The notes below the pieces were generated by a model. The model made no database searches and had not been told where the DNA came from. It was given only the letters and a program-made list of their open reading frames with translations. From Kalmusia sp. IMI 367209 (taxonomy: Eukaryota > Ascomycota > Dothideomycetes > Pleosporales > Didymosphaeriaceae): a stretch of 64,000 nt of DNA. The stretch spans positions 1,798,001-1,862,000 of the forward strand of contig JAPEUQ010000004.1 in NCBI GenBank assembly GCA_027946365.1, in the 5' to 3' direction. The position numbers were made by a program, and so were the translations under genes. Below, piece by piece: positions 12,084-22,881 of the stretch (position 1 is the first letter of the stretch; every line of letters starts with the position of its first letter).

Positions 12084-12648
12084 CTAGTCGCTATGCACCT
12101 CTGAATGCTTGCGATCTGCTGCCTTCCCATCCTTCTCATCCCTGTCATTTCCTTCTTCACCCTCGCTGCTACCCTTGCCCTCTCCGTCCTCATCTCCATC
12201 GTCTCCTTCATCTTCTGTCACACATAAGCACCCACATTGCTTCTCACACAAACATGTAAACCTAATCACCCAACCGTGCTTCCTCCTCTCATCCATCACA
12301 CTTTCACTCGATTTGTCAACAGCCTCCTCCACACTTCCTTCACCCTGCAACGACAAGACCTTACTAAATGCTGAGGATTTCCCAACTCCATGGTCCTCAC
12401 CACTTCCCATTGAAATGCTCGCTGTTCCTATAGTACTCTCAAGTGACTTCCTTTCTCCTTTGAGCGTACGTAATGGCGAAGTCTCGTTATCGGCACCAGC
12501 GTCGAAAGTACAGTCTTTGTAGTGTGGACAGGTGCATTGGCGAGCGCGCTTGCAGGGACATGTGGCGGTGTCTGGGGAGCGGGGTGAGGCGATGGTGGTG
12601 GAAGGGGTGCTGGGTGGGACGGAAACCTTGGGGGGTGGTGGTGAACAT
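12084..12648 (-). CDS. Cys-cluster acidic protein, unknown function (intron or frameshift)
   Basis: A start in a perfect CACCATG context at 12648 reads MFTTTPQ and then must change frame to enter a 160-codon frame. That frame holds two dense cysteine clusters: CPCKRARQCTCPHYKDC near the start, and CLCEKQCGCLC before an acidic D/E/G-rich tail ending at the TAG at 12084-12086. Two readings fit. In the first, an intron at 12572-12626 (55 bp, weak GTTTCC donor, CCCCAG acceptor) gives a 169-aa protein. In the second, the C6 run at 12630-12635 has gained one base. A TATA element lies 51 bp upstream. The C-x-C and C-x2/3-C spacing resembles metal-binding clusters, but I recognise no family. The frame's composition and the promoter layout make a real gene likely. 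Confidence 0.5.
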
Positions 12649-14088
12649 GGTGTTTTGTGGTTGGTGGGGACAAAACTTTCATTGAGGAGTGGGTGATGTT
12701 ATATAAATTATGAACAAAGGGGCGTTTGGGTGGCGGCCGTTTGTCTAACTTCAACAATCCGGTTATCATTGCAATAATCGAAGTAATTGTCTTTGCCATT
12801 TCACGTCTCGTGGGGAAAGTGAAGTGAAATTTGGTTACTTGAATTGTATCGGACGCTTGACCAAACTCGACACATGGTTTTTCTGCACATGCACACATCT
12901 TGGACCACTTGTCATGGGTTACGCACGATATGCCAACAGAGGAAGCATTAACTAGATAGATAGAGGTGCTTAACAAGAATGTATGAATTAGTATCGCTAC
13001 AATTGTGTTTCGATATGCTACTGGCCTTGATATCGAATTGGTGTATTATGTAGACCCACCAGAAATCCATGACGTTAGAGACAGGCAGTATACATTTAAT
13101 CAACAATACTATCAATGGTTACCTCCGCCACGCAAGTGCTCACTGAGTTTAGACATTCTCAACGTGGGGGAAAATTGTCGGTAATTCTGCTTAGGCTATT
13201 TTATAGCCCCATTTGACATCTTCTTTCTTATCCAGGAGCTTTTGTTTCTAATCATAAGGAGCGTAACTTGATAAGTATCGCCTAAACTTATTCTTCTAAG
13301 GCTCTAGGAGCAAGGGCGGCCTTGCTTTAATTGAGATTCACTTGTCTCGTGCATGAGTTCCATGTTCTACCGACGACTTGTCTTTTGAATCGTCCACGAA
13401 TCTAGTGAACACCCGTGCTAGTAAAGAGTTGGATCGATCCTGGGTTCATAGGTTTTTGATCTCGTTTCTGACTCCCACAAGCCTTATTTGTGCGAAGCCG
13501 TCTTTTTACGAGAACAGGCGCTTGCAAGAAGTCGCAACACATTGTCAATAGCAGAGGCGCAATTAGTATGAGTTCCTAAACGATCGCCAATCGACCGCCG
13601 AAATGTTTTCAACAACGGCTGCGCACACCGTATACCTCGCAGTTTTCGCCTCCTCGAAGTACGATGGAAGGCAAAGGATTAACGTGCTGAATAATTCTAG
13701 GAACTAGGTATACAATGGGAGCGTACAAGGTGAATTCATATTGAAACGACAAAAGTTCACCTAATCGATCGGCTCGAAGCTACTGTAAGATATCGGTGAC
13801 TATACAGGCGCATCGCATATGATGCAGCATTGTGCCTAATGACGTGTTGGAAGGTCGCTTTTGGGGATTCGAAAAGCGATACTGGAGTAGCCGTGTATAT
13901 GCTCGCAATGCTGCCCCTACTCTTCAGGTTGAGGATATATATTGAAATACTGAGAGGATAAGATGCTTATTTCCTGTATGTGAGATACATACAGTGCTGA
14001 ATATTTACTTAAGTGTGAATTATGTATATAAGGGTGGGCTCACTGTTCAAACCCGAAGTCGAGGACTAGGTGTGTATATACTGACCTA
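12649..14088. other. Intergenic region, no gene seen
   Basis: Apart from the TATA box of the Cys-cluster gene I see nothing that can be supported. Sequence from 12950 to 14050 is AT-rich with frequent stops in every frame. A minus-strand open frame at 12428-12976 overlaps the Cys-cluster gene in another frame and is probably spurious. Confidence 0.5.
12699..12705 (-). promoter_or_regulatory. TATA box
   Basis: TATATAA read on the minus strand, 51 bp upstream of the ATG at 12648. Position and strand suit the Cys-cluster gene. Confidence 0.45.
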
Positions 14089-15436
14089 TCATTTGGTCGA
14101 TGCCGATGAACTCGATCCACTCGACCGTGGCCTCACCCCTTTTGCCTCTGCCTTGTCCTTCTCTCCCAGCACAACCCGTTCGCACCAGGAGCACCAGCTC
14201 CTCAGCTTGCCGGAGACTTCCCTCTCAAGCCACCTTATCGACTTATCTCTCTCATCCTCGTAGATTTTCACGCATTCACCAACGTGAACCTGCTTCTTGA
14301 GCTTCATCTTGACGACTCCTCCAATGCCTTCGATCTCCTGTGCATGATAGCTCGTACCCGTCCAGCGCTCAGAAGGCGAGCACTCGCTACTATCGACATC
14401 TAGACTCCCGTAAGCTTCAGCAAGCTCAGCGTTGCAATCGACTTCATGCTCGACAACCTTTGCGGCCAAGCAACTGGGTCCTCGCCCGCATTCGACACCC
14501 TCATTACCCTCCCCAGCGCCTGTGCCGACACCGCCGAGGTAGTGGCTGTATCGCGTGCGCCACGTCCACGCGCGGACGTAAAGGGTGTCCGCATTCCGCA
14601 ACTGCTGCCCACACGGTTGACATAGCCACACCATGTCGTCGCATATACACGGGGTTCGCTCAAAGGCGGAGGATGTGAAGGTGCGTGGGGTCTCATCGTC
14701 GTCGAACAGCGAGGGGCGCGTGTCTGGAGTGCCCGGAGGCGAAGGGGTCCCGGAGGACGAGCGCGGCCGTTTGCATGCTGTCAGAAGCTGCAGTGGGGCC
14801 TTGGTACATGTTCGGCAGAGGCGACGGTGCCGGGCGCGCAAGGTGGGCGTGGGCGGCGGCTTGACAGTGCAGTTCTGTGATGCTCAGCGCCATTGATGCA
14901 GCGTAGACTCCTCTACATACCCGGCAGACAACAGTCCCGCAGCGCTGGCACTCGGCGACCATGTCGCGTGCACACTTGCCCACGCGTCCACTTGTCAGCT
15001 GGCGCGAAGCCCAGAAATTGGCGTGGGCTTCCATGAGCCGCGAGCCCAGCCGCGGGCCGGCACCATGGTCTTCGAAGTCGCAGTGCAGCGTGTGACGGAT
15101 AAGCTGATGGCGATACTCGAGCAGGTTTGCGCGGAACTGGCGGCAGGTGCGCGATAGGCTATGCAGGGTGTTGAGGTCGAGCTGGCGGGCGAGCTGGCGC
15201 ACGATGCTGTCTCGGCTGCGTGGTTAGCATACATCGAGCAAGGACTGAAGCTGCGTCCTTCGCGAGGTTCAGGCTCACGGATAACAGCTTAAGGCGGCTG
15301 AAAATCCATTGATGTTGGGATTCGGCCGGCTGTCGATGCTGTTGTCACACGCGCTGTCGTTTTGATAGCGGTGGATCAGCGCGTGCGGGACGTGGGACGC
15401 GTCGTCGGCGTCGTCCAGGTCAACGAGGACCACCAT
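14089..15436 (-). CDS. F-box-like protein with Cys-pair zinc-finger module
   Basis: Three exons: 15279-15436, 14921-15215 and 14089-14874. Introns are 63 bp (GTGAGC donor) and 46 bp (GTATGT donor); phases match and give 412 aa. The N-terminus is acidic (MVVLVDLDDADDAS). Residues about 48-85 read as an F-box (YPRDSIVRQLARQLDLNTLHSLSRTCRQF), the motif that binds Skp1 in SCF ubiquitin ligases. A cysteine module follows with C142-x2-C145-x4-C150-x2-C153-x17-C171-x2-C174. Further pairs are C227/C229 and C236/C239 (CICDDMVWLCQPC), and a late CSWC. The second splice lies inside this module, between C150 and C153, and completes it. The module should bind zinc. The SCF target is unknown. Confidence 0.8.
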
Positions 15437-15829
15437 GGCGAGAAGCTGCAATACCCCAACCCAGCATCCAAGCCTCCCTTAAGTACAATAGGAGAACAAG
15501 CAGGCGCACGCGTTTGACGCCAGAAGCCCCTCGGCGACATCGGATGAGGCTTTGTTCGTGGCGGGGCTGTCTTGGCAGGCACGTCACCTACACCCTCTCC
15601 ACTACATGGACCACAGCTACTCCAGTTCAGTTAGTATTCACTCCCACCTGCTCCGACATCGCACTACACCGCCAGAACAAACGTTATGCTAAGTCTCAAG
15701 TGCGGTAATTTACCTAATAATGCATATCTAGATGCGATCTCCAAACGCACCTACCGCCCCATGACCTTTTACATCCTGATATGGATCCTGAGGACGACGA
15801 CCTCAGTATGATTTTTCTGCACCATTAAA
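15437..15829. other. Intergenic region
   Basis: About 390 bp between the F-box gene (upstream side) and the 3' end of the next minus-strand gene. No feature is supported beyond presumed promoter sequence. Confidence 0.5.
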
Positions 15830-16701
15830 CTATCCCTGTGCCCGATTGAGGCTAGGAGGTTCCCCCGCGCCCCCTGAGTCGCCCGTCGCAAATAGTCTCC
15901 CGTGACTCTTGTCTTGTGAATTTGTCTTCCCATTCCCATAAAATGGCCCATTCATCGTCAATACCTCCCCTCCGTCCGCTTGCATCCCTTCAATGTTCCT
16001 TAGAACCACCCTCTTCGGACTGGCCTCTCCCCACCTGAACACGTCGTCCTCCAGCGCACACGCCAGCTTTCCATATCTCTTGACTCCCTTCCATACTTGA
16101 TGGTACCGCCGAATAGCCCTTACAGTGTCCTCGTGGAACACGCTCCTTACTAGCCACTCATCTTCCGTATGCCATCCAGTACTTGGCCGGAAGTCTACAC
16201 CGAACGCGTCGAGGAAGGTGTGTGCCGCTTGCTCCCAGGATACGAGTTTGTCTATTTGGTGAGAGGAAGGTGATACCGTTCACGGATGAGGCGTGGTGCC
16301 GTCGTGTAAAAGTGTCCCCATGAACTTGGGGGAGCGCACAGCGGCAGACAGTGTGTGGGCCGGAGACTACAAGCTCGGTCGAGTAGCCTGTGATGTGTGG
16401 GTGGGTGGTGTAAGGCGCTAGGGACGGGAGTGGGCGCGGGACCAGAGGACACTTAAGGTTGTGAGTTTATATTATTATGCATGGCGGGTTGACTTACTTT
16501 CGCTCTAATCTCATAAGATGTGCTTGTCGTGTGATTGCTACTGTTATCGCCTCCAGGTGCCGGATGGTCGCCAAAGGTTGAGAGAACGCTGGATCGATGG
16601 TCTGGGACTCCGAGCTTCCGCCAAATTCTCATGATTGGTGGTGCTGCGTTGGTACAGCCTTGGAAGTTGTTTGCTAGTTGAGGTACGTTCATATGGTTCA
16701 T
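15830..16701 (-). CDS. Hypothetical three-exon protein, family not recognised
   Basis: My model has exons 16498-16701, 16340-16451 and 15830-16251, with introns of 46 bp (GTAAGT donor) and 88 bp (GTGCGC donor, AATAG acceptor). Phases match and give 245 aa. Splicing joins SYEIRAK to CPLVPRP and then HTVCR to YKLVSWEQ, so each join moves from one open frame to another that ends shortly after. The third exon reads like ordinary protein (WEQAAHTFLDAFGVDFRP, RAIRRYHQVWKGVKRYGKLA). I recognise no domain, signal peptide or membrane segment. The second intron is the less certain; without it, one extra base near 16261-16266 would be needed. The start could lie in a further upstream exon. Confidence 0.5.
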
Positions 16702-18844
16702 CAACTGGGGAGCGGGGTACTTGATTGAAGTATGAGACTGTTGTATATGGTCGAGTGAATGAACACACCGCAGTCTGCTTTCACTATAGGAAGGTAGAAA
16801 ACCGGCGAGTTTTACGTCAGTTTTGTAATATGTTGTCCTCTCCGCTGTACTCTAGGAAAACACTTAAGCTTTTTGAAAGCTTGTTGAGTCGAGCTTTATA
16901 TCACAACAATTCTTATATCAAGAACTGAAGATACGAAAACGAATATGTCTCTCTATCTCCTCTGTATTCAATTTAGCTAAATTACGATGTTGTGTGTCAC
17001 GTTGATGCAGGTGACTCCAAGAATTGTTTAACGTCAAGGCTTTTAGTATCGACACTGAGCCCTCTCTTGAAGATCGCTCTGGTGAGTGTTGCGATATAGC
17101 AGGAGAAATGAACTATCTTACACTCTCTAAGCGCTAGGGACTTCCCTATAATCATAACGTGCTGGAATGAGCTAATGCAATCTAAAACCTACATGATTCG
17201 CTGTCTCACGTTACACGACACGTGGCTGCTAGGATAGATGGTGTTTGGTATTTATTGTAATAGGCAGCCTGCTTTGTCCGGGAAGCAGCACCAATTGCAT
17301 CATGACTGCGTGTGAACAACTGCCCTTATGACATCTCTCCTCAAATCTTGTCTCTTGTTCTTTCGCCGATGTGGCAAGACTCTGTTCCCCCTTGGAGTCG
17401 GTGGTCACGATCAACAAGCATTCACCACAGGACTCATGCTCGCCGTTTCGTTCATCGAGCGGTCGGCAAAATCAGCCCTATAGCCGTTTTACGGCGCGAC
17501 TACTTCATCAATATGCATACAGCGGCAGGTAATATCGATATAGATCCGAGCGTACAAAGGCAGGCTTCTTCTGGAATCCAAATTATTATTTGGTTTATCG
17601 TCCCTTGCACGCTGAAACGCCAACTCCGATTATGGTACATGCCCTAATAGCGATATGCCAGCTGCTACGCTTAAGTTGCTTAGTTCGAGTCGTCGATAAG
17701 TACACCAAGACTGCGTAGTCAATAGTCAAAAGAGCGAATGTGCTATTAGCAATATCTAGCGAATCTTTTAATTAGTGGAGCTTTGCGGATGAGATCTTGC
17801 AACAAACGCTTTTTTTGAGGGAGAGCTATATAATGAGGGAAGACGTGTAGTTCCGGGGAAGGTGTACAGTTTCATAAAGGAAGATTGAGGATAGTAGGTA
17901 CATTCAGAAGTTATAGCTAGCCTACGGTATTAGTAGTGCTTGCTATTTTAGTATAGTTTTAAATTCTGGATTAGGTCAGTGCAGCGTTCAACCGATGGTG
18001 CGTTGTAGAAGCTCGCGACTATTCATAGTAGACTCCACTCTCACCCAAATTTACATAGTTTAATTTTAGTAATATACCTAATGCCAAAGGCAACTACTAA
18101 TTCGTCGAAATTTAGATCAGTTTATGCTTGCCGCCACTACTTAGCTTGTTTACGGCTGGAGTCATGAATTGCATTAACACCTATGTCAGCATGGTTTCTC
18201 TCAAGTCCGAATTCTCGCTATACTTAACTATATACCGCATCTACCGCACCATTACAGAAGCTTTTAGTAGCTTGCTCAGGTCCTGTATCTCTCACATTAA
18301 GACCAACTCCCTCCGCTTATAGTCTTGGTGGTTCGTCGTCAAGACCTATTCATCATGGTTAGCTTATGGTTACCACAACGAACTACTCATATAGGAATGG
18401 ATACCTTTGTTCAATTGTTTGAGAGAGAGAGAGAGTGGCCTATGGCATCGTATTAGGCCTACGCAAGACTGAATTGTTATGGGAGCCGACGTTGGCGCTC
18501 ACAGCATCGACTTAAAAAGATTTCATGCCTTCTTGATCAATAGTGAGGGTCATAACGCTAGTGAGCCATCAATATGACATCATGGTGACAAATAAACCCT
18601 TGCAACAAAGATCTCCGGCAGTTTATTGACATTGGAAGCTGTGCGGATTTTGTTGATTGTAGAATGAGGCTTGGTCGAAGGAGCCACGTGATACACTTTA
18701 TCGATAGAAACTCCGAACCCCACTTGCGCTCTAGCTCTTCCTTAGTCACACCAACGCCTTCGTCATTGCATTGATACCTTTCTCGGTGTTTTTGTACAAC
18801 AAGAGCGTCCAATTCAGACGGACGAGTCGCACCAAAGGATCTTG
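16702..18844. other. AT-rich gene-poor tract
   Basis: About 2.1 kb without a supported gene. From roughly 16800 to 18420 the sequence is AT- and TpA-rich with stops in all frames, unlike the GC-rich genes on either side. It looks like decayed sequence, possibly an old element mutated by repeat-induced point mutation, but no transposase or reverse-transcriptase motif and no terminal repeats were found. A (GA)n run lies at 18421-18435. Confidence 0.5.
18421..18435. repeat. (GA)n microsatellite, short
   Basis: Seven and a half GA units at the right edge of the AT-rich tract. Confidence 0.8.
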
Positions 18845-20567
18845 ATGCCAGATCATTCTCAAAAAACCAAAAAGCGCAAATTACGCCACCTCCGCCCGGT
18901 CTTCAAGCAGACGCGTGCAATGCCCACGGAGACTCCACGAACGGGCCTCCTCGCCCTAGTTGACGAGCTTCTTCTTTCTATTATCGACAAAATTGACTCA
19001 AAAGACACACTTAGCTGCCTCGCGGCATCATGCCGTCACTTTCAAGACTTCACCGAACCCTACATTTGGCGGTCTCTGCTTGTGACCTGCGGCGACCATG
19101 CAAGACTCATCGCTACTGCACTTGACAGTCGCGATACACGCTCCTCATACATCCAAGAGTTGTCGATACGGTATCCCAACCATCTTAAAGATGGCATTCA
19201 AGAGCTGAATCATTTTATCGTCTTGATGGACAAACTTCGTCACCTAACAATTGAATCATCGTGTCCTAACAACTCTGAGTGGAGGCAGGGATCTCATTTT
19301 GACGGGTGGACGAGAATCGATTACACGTCGCTATTACAAGCTTCGGTTTTTCCTCGACCGGGCCTCTCACCTATATTACCACTACTCCAATCTCGTGAGT
19401 CCCGTGATGCACCTATCGTAATTCATGTGGCTAATTCGCTAAGTGACGCTCCACGGGCATGGCCCAGAAGAAAGAAAGTTCACATTTGGTCGTTGTGCTG
19501 TGATGTTTTTCCATCCCTCGCTGAGGCGCATAACGATCTCCTGCAGCAATTTTGACGCCCAAATCACGCACGCCGACATCTCAGACACGCGGAGGAGATC
19601 AACTCCACTTGTCTCTCTGACATTAATCGAGTGCAATGTCAACGTCAACTTTCTAGATGTCGTACTCAGCCTACCCAAAGCACTGAAAGAGCTCGATATC
19701 GGTGAACGTCTTCACGCATTCGAAGGATGTATGCCTAGCTCCGACATCACCACAAGAACATCACAACCCACCTTCATCGACGCCCTAGCTCGCCAAGCCG
19801 ACTCCCTCGAACGCCTCTCCCACATCAGCGGCGCCACAAACCTCATCACCCAACCCGACCCGGATTCCCACGGTGTTCACGCCCTCCGGGACCTGGAAAA
19901 ACTCACCTACCTCTCCCTCGACATCGAATCCACGCTCCTCCCCCACCTCGAGCGCGACGACTACCCTTCCTCCCTCAAAACTCTCCGCGTAACAGACGTA
20001 TCTTGGTCCAGCCTCCACCAAAGAAGATATCACAGAGCATTCAACCACTCCGGCCGCCTGCTCCACCACTGCAACCACATTCTCCAACAAATGAGCCACC
20101 CCGTCGATCTAGAAGTACACTTTGCTAACGGGCACTACGATGCGATTATCGACGCTGCCCCTGCGTCTCTCATAGCTGATATCGTACTACCCATCTACAA
20201 CCGCTCGGCTCGCGCACCGTTATACCCGCTCTCTTCTTACCTGCTCTCTCAGAACCGGAACCTCCGGCTTACCGCCTCGAAGTTTACTACGGGTAAGAGC
20301 TATATACCGCCGTACATGCTCGGCGAGGAAGTCCCCTTCGAAGAAGAGATTTACACCTCGAATGACTACTGGCGGATCTGCGGGATAAATTTCAGGGTTA
20401 TGGATGACGATGAATTTAGGAGGGAGGTGAACAAGAAGCCGAGGATGAAGTGTGAGCCGTGTAGGGCGAAGAGGGGGTGGGAATGTTTCAACGCGGGGGA
20501 CGGGAGCGTGTGCATCTACTGTGAAAATAGAAATCATAGCCACTGCGTATATCCCGAGCTAGGTTAG
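18845..20567 (+). CDS. F-box protein with C-terminal Zn2Cys6-like cysteine cluster
   Basis: Two exons, 18845-19394 and 19444-20567, with a 49-bp intron (GTGAGT donor, CTAAG acceptor). The join LLQS-LTLHGHGPEERKF keeps frame and gives 557 aa. The start is the first ATG (MPDHSQKTKKRKLRH); it gives a basic N-terminus. The F-box spans residues about 35-75 (LLALVDELLLSIIDKIDSKDTLSCLAASCRHFQDFTEPYIW). The middle has leucine-rich, LRR-like segments (LVSLTLIECNVNVNFL, LPKALKELDIGE, LEKLTYLSLDIE), as in F-box proteins that recognise substrates. The last 40 residues carry six cysteines: C520-x2-C523-x7-C531-x8-C540-x2-C543-x7-C551. This closely resembles a fungal Zn(II)2Cys6 cluster but with seven rather than six residues in the first loop. 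The substrate is unknown. Confidence 0.8.
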
Positions 20568-21419
20568 GGTGGGTTGGGAGAACTAAGGATGTATTCTTAG
20601 TCTGTATGGTTGCAGGGTTGCATATTTGTGGATTAATGGTATGTTGATGCGGCAGTGTGCTCGCGAGTCAGCCTAGAGGCTGTATTGCAAATACTTTTCC
20701 TATGATATTTTATGCCTACTCCATCACATTCCCTTGCTGCTACTTTGCCGAGCGGCAAACCCCAATACCGGCACGTCAAGCTTCTCAACACATACTCTAC
20801 AAGCATATATTTTTTCCTTCCACACAACCACTCCAACGACAAATCTTCAAACGAGCCCCCAGACCAGCTACCCACAACCCACAGTCAAGACACACACTCA
20901 GGACAAACGGCAACCTCCTCTGTTTGACTCCTTAGACCCAATCCAAATGATTAACACTATACTCTTTCAAGGCCGCACGTTAGGGTGGATTAGTGCCGTC
21001 AAACAATTTCCCATCATCCCATCACAACAAAGTCCCACAAAACGACTGAGAATAGCAATATCAGCTAGAACATATGTAAGCTTCCACAGAGCACATTACT
21101 TGGCAAACAAACAGCTCTGATTCCATCGCATGCCAATGTTCAATTCATTCCATCACCCATTACATGGTATCATGCAAGCTGTACAATTTATACAGTCACA
21201 CCAACGCCTTGCTATGTGCAATATGCCGAAAGAAAAAACCGGGGTATATGTACCTTCCAAACCACCACCTATCAACCGTCACCATCATTACGCCTTCCTC
21301 CCATCTCCTCCAAAAAAAAAAACCCAGCAGCGGCTACGGATCCTTCGAGGAAAACTACCCCAATTGACCTCTTATTGAGATTTACAATAGCTACCGAGTC
21401 CAGCTTCTTATCGTGGCAG
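20568..21419. other. Intergenic region between convergent genes
   Basis: Lies between the 3' ends of the F-box gene and the GH72 gene. The open frames seen here are rich in Thr, Pro and Lys from low-complexity sequence, and none is supported. Confidence 0.5.
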
Positions 21420-22881
21420 CTACATCCAGAAGCAGAATCCTGCGAGCACTGCGAACAGGCCAAGGCCCATGCTCTGCAGTTCTCGTGCGGAGGTTGCCGG
21501 TGCGGCGCCCTTCTCGCTCGAGGTGGTACTCGGGCTAGGTGAAGACCCGGTAGACTCGGCGCCGTTTCCACTACCTGTCGAAGTAGCGCCTTCCTGGTTT
21601 TCCTGGTACGACTGGCCCAGCGTTGGCAGCTTAGACGAGGGGTCAACACGCCACACCCCACTAGTGAAGGCAGGGCAAGGTGGTGGCGTAAGTGTAGGAT
21701 TGTATGCCGAGGCCTTGGTGCCCGTGGGATTGAGTGTCTTCCACTTTTTGCTGAGGTTATCGAACTCTGGAGAAAGAGGTGTCGGGGTTCCGGAGCGAGG
21801 ATAGCCATCAGGGGGTGCACTAGGGGAGGCTGGATCCACTTTAGGCCCGTAGCTTATGATGCCGTACTCGTTCGCCTCGTAAATCCATTCGTATACGATG
21901 GCGCCACTCCAGTTGTCAATCATTTCATCGCCGAAGATGGCTTCTTGGTCATCCCATGTGCGAGGGCGGGGCACAATGCAGCCAGTCTCGGAAAGGAAGA
22001 TTGGAATGTTGTAGCTAACGTCGGTAACATTCTTGATAAGGTCCACATAGCCCGACTGCTGGAAGCCAGAGTCTCCGCACCACGAGTAGGCATTCAGCGA
22101 GTAGAAGTCGAGAGCTTCGGAAGTATTGCTGCCGCAGGCTAGGTAATTTTGCAGCATGGGGCGGAGCGTAGCAATATCAGCGGCTGAGTAACCGATTGGG
22201 ATGTTGCGGTAGCCCTTGGAGTCGCGGTATGCCTTGAGGTCGCGAGCGGCGGCTTTGACGTACGGCGCAGCGATAGAGCCATTTCCTGAGCGAATGTTAA
22301 CACAACTCGCGAACGGACGCGGAGTATGGAATACCAGTGGTCAGCACTTCATTACCAACGAAGAAGCCCGCCAGATTGTCGTACTTGTGGAACGTATCCA
22401 TGACTTCTGAGAAGCGGTCCAACTGGGTCTGGTTCCAGTGCGGGTGCCACTGCCAAATTAGCTTGTTATATAGCGTAGGCATTCACGGGTCGTACCTCTT
22501 CAATCTGGGTATCGAAGGTATCTAAATCTAGCCAGATGTATATGCCAGCATCGGCAAAGGTGCGCATGCAGTCGTCGTGGTCGGCCGACGGATCGACGTG
22601 GTAGACGCGTATCGAGTTTGTGCCAATTGACTTCATGAGGTCCGAGTCGAGCTTACATTGCGTGTTGTCAATGAGCGGGTCGTCGGGGACGAGCTGGTAG
22701 GCGATTCCTGTATCTCAATTAGTATCATGTTTGCCCGCTTGTGGGCTAATCGCGTACCCTTGACGAAGAACTGGTTCCCACTCTTGGTGAAGAACTTAGA
22801 TCCTTTCACGGAGATGGTGTCGATGGCATCAACGAGGGTGAGACCGGCGGCCAGAGCCGTGGTCAGAAGAGTAGAGCGCAT
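21420..22881 (-). CDS. GPI-anchored 1,3-beta-glucanosyltransferase (GH72, Gel/Gas family)
   Basis: Four exons: 22758-22881, 22496-22707, 22335-22449 and 21420-22285. Introns are 50, 46 and 49 bp; the total is 438 aa. A signal peptide (MRSTLLTTALAAGLTLVDA) leads into the GH72 domain: FFTKSGNQFFVKGIAYQ, CKLDSDLMKSIGTNSIRVYHVDP, GIYIWLDL. The acid/base E146 lies in FFVGNEV and the nucleophile E250 in FLSETGC, both intact. After the catalytic domain comes a Ser/Thr/Gly-rich linker and a hydrophobic tail (GLGLFAVLAGFCFWM), a GPI-attachment signal. There is no cysteine-rich X8/CBM43 domain, so this is the shorter Gel1-type. Such enzymes cut and re-join beta-1,3-glucan chains in the cell wall. They act at the outer face of the plasma membrane. 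Confidence 0.93.

Noticed and set aside
12428..12976. 182-codon minus-strand open frame with a Pro/His-rich C-terminus
   Set aside because: Overlaps the Cys-cluster gene in another frame. Its Pro/His run comes from the same C-rich tract, and it ignores the TATA box and the CACCATG start.
16255..16270. Possible frameshift (pseudogene) in the unrecognised gene
   Set aside because: An 88-bp intron with a GTGCGC donor explains the frame change with correct phase, so an intact gene is the simpler reading; kept only as an alternative in that entry.
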